In this document: piece after piece, positions 45,021 through 53,412 of the stretch
Numbering within the stretch: the first letter of the stretch is position 1
Layout of the letters: each line of letters begins with the position of its first letter
Origin: Clostridia bacterium
GTDB taxonomy: Bacteria > Bacillota > Clostridia > Saccharofermentanales > Saccharofermentanaceae
Direction: 5' to 3'
Assembly (NCBI GenBank): GCA_016281535.1
Contig: JAEEIT010000067.1
Location: 1 to 53,412 of the forward strand
Length of the DNA: 53,412 nt
Position numbers and translations under genes: made by a program
The notes under the pieces: generated by a model
The model's input: only the letters and a program-made list of their open reading frames with translations
Database searches by the model: none
What the model was told of the DNA's origin: nothing

Positions 45021-47495
45021 TTACTTCGCCACGATGTTGGCAAGTCTTCCTTTGACGTAGATGAACTTCACGACATTTCTGCCGGCGAGTGCCGTGTCGA
45101 AATGACTGTCACTTCTGACGATCTGCTCCACATCTTCCTGTGTGGCATCCGGAGCAATGTTGACCTTGAACTTCACCTGGCCGTTGATCTGTACGGCGAT
45201 CTCGATGGTATCCTTCACGAGCTTGCTCTCATCGCACTGCGGCCATGCCTGGTTGAAGATACTGTATTCGTTGCCCATTCTCTCCCAGAGCTCTTCCGTG
45301 AAGTGCGGAGCATACGGAGCGTACAGGAGGAGGAAGGTCTCGACCGTGGATCTCAAGAGGGCATCGTTCTTATTCGCGGATCCCTGGTACTTGCCGATAG
45401 CATTCAGAAGTTCCATCAGACGGGCGATGGAAGTATTGAACTGGAATCTCTCGGTATCGGTCGTGACGGCCTTGATGGTGTAGTTCAGGCTGTAGAGAAG
45501 AGCCTTATCCTCTTCGGAAAGATTCTCCGGGAGTGCCTGTCCTTTGGCAATGCCACAGACATCTTCGACCAGACGGTCGATACGGCTCGTGAACTTCACG
45601 ATGGCCTGAAGTCCGCTCTCACTCCACGGACCGCCGTCCGTATAGGCGAAACCGAAAGCAAGGTACGTTCTGAATACGTCGGAACCATACTTCTGGATGT
45701 ACGGATCCGGTGCGACCGTGTTGCCTCTGGACTTACTCATTCTGTTTCCGTCAGGTCCTAAGATAATGCCCTGGTGCACGAGAGACGTGAACGGCTCGTC
45801 GAAATCGAGGTAACCCATATCACGGAGTGCCTTACAGAAGAATCTTGTGTAGAGCAGGTGCATCGCTGCATGCTCCGGACCGCCGACGTACTTGTCGACC
45901 GGGCACATCTTATCGATGAGCTCTCGGTTGAACGGTTCCTTATCGTTCTTGTTATCCGGGTAACGGAGCTGATACCAGGACGAGTCAACGAAAGTATCCA
46001 TGGTATCCGGGTCACGCTTGGCAGGAGCGCCGCACTTCGGACAGGTGGTATTCATAAACTCGGCGCACTTGGCAAGCGGCGATTCTCCATCCGGACGGAA
46101 TTCTACATCGTAGGGGAGGAGGACCGGCAGCTGATCGTCCGGTACCGGGACCACACCGCACTTCTCGCAGTGTACGACCGGGATCGGCGTACCCCAGTAA
46201 CGCTGACGGGAGATCAGCCAGTCACGGAGCCTGTAGTTGATCTTTCTTTCTGCCATGCCCTGCGGCTGCAGTTTCTCGATGATCGCATCGATGGCCGTCT
46301 TGAAGTTCAAGCCGTCAAATTCACCACTGTTGACCAGCACGCCTTTTTCAATGAACGGGAGTTCATCCTCCGCATCCGGCTTGGAAGCAATGACTCGCTG
46401 GATCGGAAGATCGAATTTCTTCGCGAACTCGAAGTCTCTCTCATCGTGTGCCGGAACCGCCATAACCACACCGGTACCATAGGTGGCGATAACGTAATCG
46501 GATGCCCAGATCGGAACCTTCTTTCCGGTGATCGGGTGGATCGCGTAAGAACCGGTAAATACGCCGGTCTTCTCACGGGTGGTGGACATTCTGTCGATAT
46601 CGGAAGCCTTCTTGGTGAAAGCCTGATACTCTTCTACTTTCTCACGGCACTCATCTGTCGTAAGGAGTGTGCACAGCGGGGACTCCGGTGCGACAACGAC
46701 GTAGGATACGCCCATCAGGGTATCGGCACGTGTGGTGAATACGGACAGTTTCAGATCGGATCCGTCCTCATCCTTCAGGCGTTCGCCGTTCTTCTCACAG
46801 AGGAAGGAGATCTGGGTGCCTTCGGATCGGCCGATCCAGTTGGTCTGGATCTTCTTGGTCTTCTCCGGCCAGTCCAGCTGCGGCAGACAATCGAGGAGCT
46901 CCTGCGCATAGGCTGTGATCTTGAAGAACCACTGCGTCATGTTCTTATGCTCCACTTCAGTATGGCAGCGCTCGCAGGCACCATCGATGACCTGCTCGTT
47001 GGCAAGTACCGTATTACACTGCGGGCACCAGTTGACCGGTGCGTTCTTCCTGTAAGCCAGGCCCTTCTCCAGAAGTCTTAAGAAGATCCACTGGTTCCAC
47101 TTATAGTATTCCGGCTTACATGTGGCGATCTCATAATCCCAGTCATACGTCGCGCCCATGTTCTTGAGCTGCTGCTCCATGATCTCGATGTTGTGGAGCG
47201 TGGAATCCTTCGGGTGGATACCGGTCTTGATGGCGTAGTTCTCCGCCGGAAGACCGAAGGAGTCGAATCCCATCGGATGCAATACGTTATAGCCCTGCAT
47301 TCTCTTCATACGGGACCAGGAGTCCGTAAGAGAATAGTTATACCAGTGACCGAGGTGAAGGTTCGCCGCGGACGGGTAGGAGAACATCTCCAGGACGTAT
47401 AGTTTCTGCCCTTTCTTGTTCGGGTCATATTTGTAAAGCTTGGTTTCTTCCCACTTCTTTTGCCATTTACGATCGACATCGGTTGAATAAGCCAT
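45021..47495 (-). CDS. leuS: Leucyl-tRNA synthetase
   Basis: 824 residues. The class I HIGH motif is HLGH (47-50) within a segment reading [13 protein letters not shown], which differs from the more common LHMGHVRNYTIGD but is seen in other clostridial Leu[17 protein letters not shown] follows, the editing domain (about 225-420) is present, and KMSKS reads RMSKS (585-589). It charges tRNA-Leu and edits norvaline or isoleucine. GAGAGG lies upstream of the ATG. Confidence 0.98.
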   Translation of the reverse strand: MAYSTDVDRKWQKKWEETKLYKYDPNKKGQKLYVLEMFSYPSAANLHLGHWYNYSLTDSWSRMKRMQGYNVLHPMGFDSFGLPAENYAIKTGIHPKDSTLHNIEIMEQQLKNMGATYDWDYEIATCKPEYYKWNQWIFLRLLEKGLAYRKNAPVNWCPQCNTVLANEQVIDGACERCHTEVEHKNMTQWFFKITAYAQELLDCLPQLDWPEKTKKIQTNWIGRSEGTQISFLCEKNGERLKDEDGSDLKLSVFTTRADTLMGVSYVVVAPESPLCTLLTTDECREKVEEYQAFTKKASDIDRMSTTREKTGVFTGSYAIHPITGKKVPIWASDYVIATYGTGVVMAVPAHDERDFEFAKKFDLPIQRVIASKPDAEDELPFIEKGVLVNSGEFDGLNFKTAIDAIIEKLQPQGMAERKINYRLRDWLISRQRYWGTPIPVVHCEKCGVVPVPDDQLPVLLPYDVEFRPDGESPLAKCAEFMNTTCPKCGAPAKRDPDTMDTFVDSSWYQLRYPDNKNDKEPFNRELIDKMCPVDKYVGGPEHAAMHLLYTRFFCKALRDMGYLDFDEPFTSLVHQGIILGPDGNRMSKSRGNTVAPDPYIQKYGSDVFRTYLAFGFAYTDGGPWSESGLQAIVKFTSRIDRLVEDVCGIAKGQALPENLSEEDKALLYSLNYTIKAVTTDTERFQFNTSIARLMELLNAIGKYQGSANKNDALLRSTVETFLLLYAPYAPHFTEELWERMGNEYSIFNQAWPQCDESKLVKDTIEIAVQINGQVKFKVNIAPDATQEDVEQIVRSDSHFDTALAGRNVVKFIYVKGRLANIVAK

Positions 47496-47536
47496 CGTCT
47501 TGTACCTCTCTTTATATAGAAAACTTACAAACAGAC

Positions 47537-47545
47537 ATTATAACA
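47537..47545 (-). promoter_or_regulatory. Extended -10 promoter (TGTTATAAT) of leuS
   Basis: Minus-strand TGTTATAAT (complement of 47537-47545). No clear -35. Predicted leader about 35-40 bases. No T-box structure was recognised. Confidence 0.7.
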
Positions 47546-47687
47546 GATTTTTCGAAGGAGAAACGGTTTTTCTTCGAGATATTCCGCTCCTCCTGTCCTT
47601 GCCCTACTGAGGAAAAAGCACTAGTATATATACTTGAGAGTAAATTCCCGGTTGATTCTGATTTCAGAAAGTAGAGGAGAATGCGAT

Positions 47688-48719
47688 ATGAAATGCCCGA
47701 TTTGCGGTAATGAGAACCTGGACAGCACGAAATTCTGTATCTGGTGCGGAGCACCATTAGACGAAGTGACACCGGCACCTGCGGCAGAGCCTGCTCCGGC
47801 CCCGACGCCGGCACCTGCTCCGGCACCGGCACCATCTCCGATTCCGACCGCCATTCCACAGGAGAACAAACAGGCATCGTATACGTCTGTAAACACGGCG
47901 ATCCCGAAGGAGAACTCATACGGTTCTTCTTCCTTCGGTGGCTCGCAGGTCCCGATCCAGGCCACCTATGCAGGATCGTCTTCCACCAATCTGACGACAA
48001 ATGTCCTGTGCATCATCGGCTTTATTATTTCGCTGGTATCGATCCTCTGCTGTGGCGTCACGGCGATCTTCGGACTGGTCCTGTCGATCCTGGGACTCGT
48101 GTTCGCGGCGAAGAATAATCAGAAAGGAAAAGGTATGGCCATCGCCGGAATCGTGATCTCGGCCATCCTGCTCCTCTTCTTGATCGTCTCGGTCGCGACC
48201 GGTCATTTCACGGTACGGACTACCTTCAGAGGATTAAATAAGAAACTCGACACGCCCGAGAAGATCGAAGAGTATATCAAAGACAATAAGTGGATCGATA
48301 TCGAAGATGATTCCTATCTGGTCTTTGTCACCGGGAAAACCTTCAAGTATTACCGGAATTTCGAAGAACTCGATGACTATTACTACGACGGAAAGTATGA
48401 ACTGTATGTCGGAGAGGATGCGATGGAATATGTCGTCGATGACCTGGATGACTATGGCATCACGGAAGAAGAAGTAAATGAACTTGCCGATAGGGATAAG
48501 CTCTATAAGGTCGAGAATCTCGTGGTCCTCGTTCTTCACAACCAGAAGCGTTTCGTAGACGGCGAGAATACCATGGAAGATACAGTCGTTACTCCTTATA
48601 TCGGATTCTTCGTGACGAACAATAAGGAGCATGCCCTGGACCTGATGAACATGAATTCACTGGAGTACTATCTGTTCGTTCCGGAAGACGAATACGAAGA
48701 CGCGAAGAAGGCCCAGTAA
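47688..48719 (+). CDS. Zinc-ribbon, DUF4190-like membrane protein
   Basis: 343 residues from ATG at 47688 (GAGGAG upstream). A zinc ribbon (CPICGNENLDSTKFCIWCG, residues 3-21) leads into a Pro/Ala linker (about 27-55), three hydrophobic segments (about 101-172) like DUF4190 membrane modules, and a C-terminal domain of about 170 residues rich in Asp, Glu and Tyr that is probably outside the cell. Function unknown. Ends eight bases from the convergent TraX-like gene. Confidence 0.85.
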   Translation: MKCPICGNENLDSTKFCIWCGAPLDEVTPAPAAEPAPAPTPAPAPAPAPSPIPTAIPQENKQASYTSVNTAIPKENSYGSSSFGGSQVPIQATYAGSSSTNLTTNVLCIIGFIISLVSILCCGVTAIFGLVLSILGLVFAAKNNQKGKGMAIAGIVISAILLLFLIVSVATGHFTVRTTFRGLNKKLDTPEKIEEYIKDNKWIDIEDDSYLVFVTGKTFKYYRNFEELDDYYYDGKYELYVGEDAMEYVVDDLDDYGITEEEVNELADRDKLYKVENLVVLVLHNQKRFVDGENTMEDTVVTPYIGFFVTNNKEHALDLMNMNSLEYYLFVPEDEYEDAKKAQ

Positions 48720-48727
48720 GCGGGATC

Positions 48728-49573
48728 TTATCTGAGAAGTAACGCGGCAAATGCCGCACAGATCCCGATCGTAAGCGGATAAGCAAGATACAGCGCACGG
48801 TAGAAACGTGCGCTTTTCTTTCTTCTTTTGCCGGGGATAAGAAGGCAGAGAAGAAAGCCGAAGATCGAGACTGCCTGCCAGGTGATCGTGGATGTCATGC
48901 GGAAGTAAATGTATGTGTAGCATGCGGCAAAAGCACTGTAGAATATCGTGGCGACGAGTACGCGGTTGTCGATCTTCCAGCGGTGGAGAAAGTAGAACAG
49001 AAGCGTGCTCATGACGGTCAGAAGAGACATCGTCAGCGGAAGAAACGTAAGAAGGGTCATGCAGACCGCAAACAGGACGATGGCCAGCGCATGCAGCGTG
49101 GTCCGCGGCCAGGCAGGGACCTTCATGCCTTTGGGAAGATTATTCTCATCGGTACTGGAGATCACGACTCCGTAGCGGGTGCTATGAGAGCTCTGATTCG
49201 GCTCGAGCAGGTTCAGAGAAGCGACGCGGTCCCGAGGAAGAGAAACCAGAAGTTCGGCGCCGTAGAGAACGAAGAAGGCGATCAGGTAGGAAAAAACGAT
49301 ATTCAGACGATCTGGCTGTGGGGATTTATTCCACATGACGTATATGAACAGCAGCACCGCCTGGGAAAGATACGCCGTAAAGGCAATACGAAGCAAGTAC
49401 TTATACGTGTTCCGTGTCAGGAAGAAGCCGTCCACCAGGGCCTGCGTGAAGAAGGGCATGGAAATATAACCGATGAGAGACAGGGCGAAAAGGACGCAGG
49501 AAGGAAGGATCCCGTCGAAGAAAACCGCTGCGGTTCCGCATATCATGAACAAATATGCCAATATCTTCTTCAC
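48728..49573 (-). CDS. TraX-like multi-pass membrane protein
   Basis: 281 residues from GTG at 49573 (GGGGTGG upstream). About eight membrane segments. FFTQALVDGFFLTRNTYKYL and the C-terminal FYRALYLAYPLTI resemble the TraX acyltransferase-like family common in clostridia. The conserved Asp-His near the first helix is Asp-Gly here (FFDGILPS). TraX acetylates pilin in F plasmids; chromosomal relatives are uncharacterised, so no substrate is proposed. Confidence 0.65.
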   Translation of the reverse strand: MKKILAYLFMICGTAAVFFDGILPSCVLFALSLIGYISMPFFTQALVDGFFLTRNTYKYLLRIAFTAYLSQAVLLFIYVMWNKSPQPDRLNIVFSYLIAFFVLYGAELLVSLPRDRVASLNLLEPNQSSHSTRYGVVISSTDENNLPKGMKVPAWPRTTLHALAIVLFAVCMTLLTFLPLTMSLLTVMSTLLFYFLHRWKIDNRVLVATIFYSAFAACYTYIYFRMTSTITWQAVSIFGFLLCLLIPGKRRKKSARFYRALYLAYPLTIGICAAFAALLLR

Positions 49574-49614
49574 AATTCCACCCCAATTTGTAAAATGAAT
49601 GCAATCCTATAACG

Positions 49615-49643
49615 TTGAAAGATATGCGTATTTATTGTATCAT
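49615..49643 (+). promoter_or_regulatory. Promoter of mreB
   Basis: TTGAAA (49615-49620), 17 bases, TATCAT (49638-49643). Transcription should start near 49650, about 60 bases before the ATG. Confidence 0.7.
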
Positions 49644-49654
49644 TAACGTGCTTA

Positions 49655-49689
49655 ATTGTGCATTCACAATACGCAAAAGCGTATTTTTC
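49655..49689 (+). promoter_or_regulatory. Attenuator-like leader of mreB with two competing hairpins
   Basis: Hairpin 1 is ATTGTG-CATT-CACAAT (49655-49670). Hairpin 2 is AATACGC-AAAA-GCGTATT (49668-49685) followed by TTTCT, like an intrinsic terminator. They share bases 49668-49670 and cannot both form fully. The ribosome-binding site GAGGTG follows. Confidence 0.5.
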
Positions 49690-49710
49690 TATATATTTGA
49701 GGTGTCGATC

Positions 49711-50721
49711 ATGGGTTTAGGATTAGATATTGGTATTGATCTGGGCACAAGCAGTGTGCTTATATATGTGCGCGGTAAGGGTGTGGTTCTTAAGGAACCT
49801 TCCGTTGTTGCCGTAAATACGAAGACAGGTACCGTTCTTGCGGTAGGTGAGAGCGCTTCCCTGATGCTCGGAAGAACGCCGGGTGTCGTCGAGGCGATCC
49901 GTCCTCTTCGTGATGGTGTTATTTCTGACTTTAAGGTAACGGAGGTCATGCTCAAGGCATTTATCGGAAGAGTTTGCCAGGGTATCCGTGCGACCTATTT
50001 CCGTCCGACGATCGTTGTATGCGTGCCGTCGGTCATTACTCCGGTTGAACAGAAGGCGGTTGAGGATGCCTGCCGTCATGCCGGCGCGAAGGATGTATTC
50101 CTGATCCGTGAGCCGATCGCGGCAGCCATCGGTGCCGGTATCGATATTACGAAAGCCTGCGGTTCCATGATCGTAGATATCGGAGGCGGAACGACGGATA
50201 TCGCCGTTATCTCCCTCTGCGAACCGGTTGTGGACTTCTCTCTTAAGGTCGCGGGCGACAAGTTCGACGAAGCAATCGTGAAGCATGTCCGCCGTAAGCA
50301 CAACGTTCTGATCGGTGAGAAGACGGCAGAAGAGCTGAAGATCAACATCGGATGTGCTTATCCGAGAGAAGAAGAAATGACGATGGATGTAAGAGGACGT
50401 AACCTGATCACCGGTCTTCCGGCGACCGTTACCGTTTCTTCTACAGAGATGCTGGAAGCTCTTGAAGAGCCGGTTGCGGCGATCTTCGATGCCGTGCACT
50501 CCGTTCTGGAGAGAACCCCACCGGAGCTCATGGCCGATATCTCCCAGCGTGGTATCGTGATGACCGGTGGTGGAGCCCTGCTCTATGGTCTCGACAGAAT
50601 GCTCGCGACCAAGATCGGTATCGATGTGTGCGTCGCAGAAGATACCGTCTCCTGCGTAGCCATCGGAACAGGTAAGGCTCTCGGCATGATGGATAAGTTC
50701 GCGGCTCTCGGAGATACCTGA
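49711..50721 (+). CDS. mreB: Rod shape-determining protein MreB/Mbl
   Basis: 336 residues from ATG at 49711; upstream in-frame codons contain the promoter and hairpins. Bacterial actin: IGIDLGTSSVLIYVRGKG (phosphate 1), VDIGGGTTDIAVIS (phosphate 2) and MTGGGALLYGLD (adenosine motif). It forms membrane-bound filaments that guide cell-wall synthesis. No mreC or mreD is adjacent, so it may be an Mbl-type paralogue. Confidence 0.95.
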   Translation: MGLGLDIGIDLGTSSVLIYVRGKGVVLKEPSVVAVNTKTGTVLAVGESASLMLGRTPGVVEAIRPLRDGVISDFKVTEVMLKAFIGRVCQGIRATYFRPTIVVCVPSVITPVEQKAVEDACRHAGAKDVFLIREPIAAAIGAGIDITKACGSMIVDIGGGTTDIAVISLCEPVVDFSLKVAGDKFDEAIVKHVRRKHNVLIGEKTAEELKINIGCAYPREEEMTMDVRGRNLITGLPATVTVSSTEMLEALEEPVAAIFDAVHSVLERTPPELMADISQRGIVMTGGGALLYGLDRMLATKIGIDVCVAEDTVSCVAIGTGKALGMMDKFAALGDT

Positions 50722-50737
50722 TCCATCACATCTTAAG

Positions 50738-50836
50738 ACAGTTCAATCGCCGAAATGAATCAACGTCGCGGATCCTCGACAATTCGTGTGCGGAATCGCG
50801 ACTTTTGATTTATTTCGGCGATTTATCGTTAACTGT
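50738..50836. repeat. Long imperfect inverted repeat downstream of mreB
   Basis: Arms 50745-50770 and 50797-50823 match at about 24 of 27 positions (AATCGCCGAAAT... with ...ATTTCGGCGATT). Outer ACAGTT/AACTGT pairs (50738-50743 and 50831-50836) and inner GATCC/GGAAT pairs extend it, with a 16-base apical loop. The outer pair is followed by TTTTC, so it could be an elaborate terminator of mreB. The rest of 50837-50902 has nothing I recognise. Confidence 0.75.
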
Positions 50837-50902
50837 TTTCAATCAGGTATTGTCCATCGCCGGTTTGGTATGGTTCTATGGTTTATATGACGCATTCGTT
50901 AG

Positions 50903-50932
50903 TTGACAATTCGACTTTGCAAATTATATAAT
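50903..50932 (+). promoter_or_regulatory. Consensus sigma-A promoter of rho
   Basis: TTGACA (50903-50908), 18 bases, TATAAT (50927-50932). Predicted start near 50939, so rho has a leader of about 190 bases. Very short frames in the leader (a 19-codon one at 50945 and MLIEV starting near 50993) are not convincing genes. Confidence 0.85.
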
Positions 50933-51129
50933 GACAACGATTTGATGAATGCATTGCAAGAAGGAGTTTCTGGCAAGAATAGAGGAACCGGCAATGCTGA
51001 TTGAGGTGTAATTGATTTTTCGCATTTAACAAAATATCTGCATAGGACAGCAAGAGTGTAATTGTATCTTTCTGTATGCGCAGAATATGAGACCCGAATC
51101 CAATACTTGAAAACATGTGAGGTAACCTA

Positions 51130-53235
51130 GTGGGACAAGAAGATTTTTTTTCGAAGAGTAAAGAGACTCTTTCTGCAATTGCGACGGCGTTCCAGCTCGT
51201 GACGCCGGAGCAGGCGGAGACGATGGATAAGCTCGAACTGGCACTGCTTCTCGATAATGAGCAGAGAAAAGCCAACGAAGCGGAAGTGCCGAAGGCAGAA
51301 GCACCTGAAATGACAAAGGACGCGCCGAAGGCGAAAGCGAAGAAGTCTTCCTCGAAGAAGAAAACACAGGCTGTAGAAGAAGAGAAGACACCGCTGGAGA
51401 AGATCGCAGAGATGCCGTCTGAAGTGGACACGGAAGAGACGATCCATGTGGTCGAGAAGAAGGCTCCTTCGAAGCGTGGGAAAAAGACGGCGAAGGCGAA
51501 AGAAGAAGTGCTTCCGGAAGGAAAAGAGGAAACTTCTGAAGCTTCCGTAAAAGAAGAAAAAGTGCCGGAAGAGAAGGCGGATGCTTCTTCGGAAAAGGGC
51601 TCCGGAAGAAAGAAGAAAAAGGCGAAGGAAGAGGTCAAGTCTGAAGAGGCGAAACCGGAAGGTGAGAGCGCTCAGCCGGAGATTTCTTCGGAAGAAAAGA
51701 CCGTTTCGGAAGTAAAGCCGGAAGAGAATAAGAAAGAAGAAAAGAAATCCCGCGGCAAGAAGAAGAAAAGCAAAGAGGTAGACTCTTCTGATCCGAAGAA
51801 CGAAGAGAAGAAGGAAGAATCTTCGGAGGAAACAAAGAAAGAAGAACCGAAGAAGGACGAGCCGCAGGGTCAGGAGAAAACAGAAAAAGAAAACAATCCT
51901 TCCTCCCAGCAAGTGCCTTTCGGTAAGAAGAATAAGAAGGGCCGCCATAGAAGTGTAGAGATCCGTCCGGCCGGTGAGCCGGAGTATTCTCAGACAGAAG
52001 GATCTTCAGAAGACAAAGGTGCGCAGGAAGGTGAGAATACACCGGAGCCGCCTAAGCCACAGATCGAACCGATCGAGTTTGTGGGTGTTCTTGAGATCGT
52101 ACAGGATGGCGGATACGGATTCGTCCGTCGTGAGAATTATCTGCCGTCTCCGCAGGATGTATTCGTGCCGACCAATCTGATCCGCCGATTCGGACTTCGT
52201 ATCGGTGACCAGATCCGCGGATTTGCCCTTCCGAAGCGTGGTCAGGAGAAGAACCTGGCACTTAGCTATATCACGACGGTAAACGACGTGGAAGTGGATA
52301 AACTGGGACGTCGCCCGCATTTCGAAAGGCTGACACCGATCTATCCGGATGAGAGATTCCGTCTGGAGACAGGGAAACAGGAACTGTCGACACGTATTAT
52401 CGACCTGGTTTCGCCGATCGGTAAGGGACAGCGTGGTATGATCGTTTCTCCGCCGAAAGCCGGTAAGACGATCCTTCTGCAGAAGATCGCCAATGCGATC
52501 ACGCAGAACAGTCCGAATACGAAGCTGATCGTGCTTCTCATCGATGAGCGTCCGGAGGAAGTGACCGACATGCAGCGCTCCATCAAGGGCGAGGTGGTCT
52601 ATTCCACATTTGATAAGAAACCGGAGAACCATACACGCGTGACCGAGCTCGTTCTCGAGCGTGCGATGCGACTGGTCGAGATGGGTGAGGACGTCGTGAT
52701 CCTCCTTGACTCCATGACGAGACTGGCCCGTGCCTATAACCTGACGATCACACCGACAGGAAGAACGCTGTCCGGTGGTCTCGATCCGGGATCTCTCTAT
52801 GGACCGAAGCGTTTCTTCGGTGCGGCGAGAAACATCGAGAACGGCGGAAGCTTAACGATCGTGGCCACATCTCTTATCGAGACCGGCTCCCGAATGGACG
52901 AAGTCATCTTCGAGGAATTTAAGGGTACCGGTAACATGGAAGTCTACCTTGACAGGAAACTGTCCGAGAAGCGTATCTTCCCGGCAATCGATATCAACAA
53001 GTCCGGTACACGCCGTGAGGACCTTCTTATGTCTCAGGAAGAACTGGATGCCGTATGGACGATCCGAAAGGCCTTCTCCCAGATGGAGACCGCCCCGGTT
53101 ACCGAGACGATCATCGGACTTCTGCTTAAGACCAATTCGAACGACCAGTTCGTCCGTTCCGTTAAGGTTTCATTCGCCGATAAGGAAGTCTTCGATGCGA
53201 TGCGCGGCGCTGGAAGCAGTAATTCGAATAATTAA
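51130..53235 (+). CDS. rho: Transcription termination factor Rho with long charged insertion
   Basis: 701 residues; E. coli Rho has 419. GTG start with GAGGT upstream. A short N-terminal helical domain (1-50) is followed by about 250 residues of Lys/Glu/Ser-rich low-complexity sequence (about 55-310), then the RNA-binding cold-shock-like domain ([15 protein letters not shown], about 316 on) and the ATPase: P-loop SPPKAGKT (440-447), [13 protein letters not shown], and [13 protein letters not shown]. The hexameric helicase ends transcription. The insertion probably adds RNA binding or phase behaviour, as reported for other Rho proteins with insertions. Confidence 0.97.
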   Translation: MGQEDFFSKSKETLSAIATAFQLVTPEQAETMDKLELALLLDNEQRKANEAEVPKAEAPEMTKDAPKAKAKKSSSKKKTQAVEEEKTPLEKIAEMPSEVDTEETIHVVEKKAPSKRGKKTAKAKEEVLPEGKEETSEASVKEEKVPEEKADASSEKGSGRKKKKAKEEVKSEEAKPEGESAQPEISSEEKTVSEVKPEENKKEEKKSRGKKKKSKEVDSSDPKNEEKKEESSEETKKEEPKKDEPQGQEKTEKENNPSSQQVPFGKKNKKGRHRSVEIRPAGEPEYSQTEGSSEDKGAQEGENTPEPPKPQIEPIEFVGVLEIVQDGGYGFVRRENYLPSPQDVFVPTNLIRRFGLRIGDQIRGFALPKRGQEKNLALSYITTVNDVEVDKLGRRPHFERLTPIYPDERFRLETGKQELSTRIIDLVSPIGKGQRGMIVSPPKAGKTILLQKIANAITQNSPNTKLIVLLIDERPEEVTDMQRSIKGEVVYSTFDKKPENHTRVTELVLERAMRLVEMGEDVVILLDSMTRLARAYNLTITPTGRTLSGGLDPGSLYGPKRFFGAARNIENGGSLTIVATSLIETGSRMDEVIFEEFKGTGNMEVYLDRKLSEKRIFPAIDINKSGTRREDLLMSQEELDAVWTIRKAFSQMETAPVTETIIGLLLKTNSNDQFVRSVKVSFADKEVFDAMRGAGSSNSNN

Positions 53236-53276
53236 TGTGCGGGAGGATCTTTCCGCAGGACAGAAATATGTCAACG

Positions 53277-53309
53277 AAAAAAGCAGTAGAGCGATCTACT
53301 GCTTTTTTT
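53277..53309. terminator. Bidirectional terminator between rho and short-chain dehydrogenase
   Basis: 14-bp stem AAAAAAGCAGTAGA/TCTACTGCTTTTTT (53277-53290 and 53295-53308) with a GCGA loop and T-runs on both strands. Confidence 0.93.
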
Positions 53310-53412
53310 CTATCCGGTGAAACTGAGGCCGGACCGTAAATTCCGTGACCGTCATGTGCGGGTCGGCTTCCAGGATAAACCGGACAGCCTTGGCGATATC
53401 TTCAGGAAGCAG
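53296..53412 (-). CDS. Short-chain dehydrogenase/reductase, C-terminal end only
   Basis: The minus strand from the window edge reads 38 residues and then TAG at 53298-53296. It starts LLPEDIAKAVRFILEADPH and continues with TVTEFTVRPQ, which matches the C-terminal PEDIA...V..L..P.H..V.E..IRP pattern of SDR-family NAD(P)-dependent oxidoreductases. The 5' part is outside the window. Its last codons and stop lie inside the terminator hairpin shared with rho. Confidence 0.8.
   Translation of the reverse strand: MLPEDIAKAVRFILEADPHMTVTEFTVRPQFHRIEKKQ

Noticed and set aside
45774..47081. 435-codon plus-strand frame inside leuS
   Set aside because: Antisense to leuS, which carries all synthetase motifs.
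47496..47600. T-box or other riboswitch upstream of leuS
   Set aside because: The leader after the -10 is only about 35-40 bases, too short for a T-box, and no specifier or antiterminator is visible. The leuCDB leader was rejected for the same reason.
49615..49710. N-terminal extension of MreB from a TTG at 49615
   Set aside because: That TTG is the first base triplet of the predicted -35 box and the extension crosses the leader hairpins; the 49711 ATG has its own ribosome-binding site and gives the normal length.
50745..50823. Integron attC site
   Set aside because: The arms are too long and regular, no core GTTRRRY pair or integrase gene is present, and neighbours are housekeeping genes.
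50945..51004. 19-codon frame in the rho leader
   Set aside because: No ribosome-binding site and no notable composition; kept only as a remark under the rho leader.

Overview
This window reads as chromosomal core DNA of an anaerobic, low-to-mid-GC Bacillota (class Clostridia). The evidence is strong AGGAGG ribosome-binding sites, sigma-A-type promoters, a PII-like DarA nucleotide receptor, a tmk-darA-holB-ricT-trmN6-rsmI cluster ordered as in Bacillus, a ferredoxin, and Rho carrying a very long charged N-terminal insertion. Genus cannot be fixed from sequence alone; a gut or rumen clostridium is a reasonable guess. I see no phage, insertion sequence, CRISPR array or rRNA.

Layout. 0-1.1 kb (minus): a MoxR AAA+ ATPase cut by the window edge, preceded by a 23-residue hydrophobic peptide. 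1.35-7.1 kb (plus): XRE-cupin regulator, AMP-forming acyl-CoA synthetase, valS and an acidic-tailed membrane protein. 7.2-9.4 kb: class II fructose-bisphosphate aldolase and a membrane-anchored polysaccharide deacetylase. 9.5-11.8 kb (minus): ABC-F ATPase and a zinc-ribbon protein. 12-14.9 kb: leuCDB. 15-18.7 kb: Ppx/GppA-type phosphatase and polyphosphate kinase. 18.8-22.8 kb: a ChvE/MmsAB-type monosaccharide ABC transporter. 23-26.8 kb: two family 2 glycosyltransferases around UDP-galactopyranose mutase, then a J-domain-like membrane protein. 26.8-28.7 kb: RsuA-family pseudouridine synthase (minus), Smr protein, type-4 uracil-DNA glycosylase, tRNA-Gln(CUG). 28.9-34.6 kb: a regulator-rich stretch (DeoR, AraC, XRE, AraC) around a large protein with the sialate O-acetylesterase fold but without its catalytic Ser and His. 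34.6-37 kb: folE-folP-folB-folK. 37-42.4 kb: an Arg/Asn-rich disordered protein, then tmk, darA, holB, ricT, ferredoxin, trmN6 and rsmI. 42.4-44.9 kb: PAS/GGDEF/EAL protein. 45-47.5 kb (minus): leuS. 47.7-50.7 kb: zinc-ribbon membrane protein, TraX-like membrane protein (minus), MreB/Mbl. 50.7-51.1 kb: an intergenic region with a long hairpin and a consensus promoter. 51.1-53.2 kb: rho. The last 117 bases are the 3' end of a minus-strand short-chain dehydrogenase.

How the genes work together: most of the window is housekeeping (two aminoacyl-tRNA synthetases, folate and leucine synthesis, replication clamp loading, rRNA/tRNA modification, transcription termination, cell shape), mixed with carbohydrate uptake and sensing, galactofuranose-type surface glycan synthesis, polyphosphate turnover and cyclic-dinucleotide signalling. 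Features that stand out beyond routine annotation are the catalytically dead esterase-fold protein with its neighbouring AraC regulators, a recurrent TGTTATAAT extended -10 promoter without a -35 (one copy predicting a leaderless mRNA), a terminator buried in the ABC-F coding sequence, an attenuator-like mreB leader, and Rho's roughly 250-residue charged insertion.
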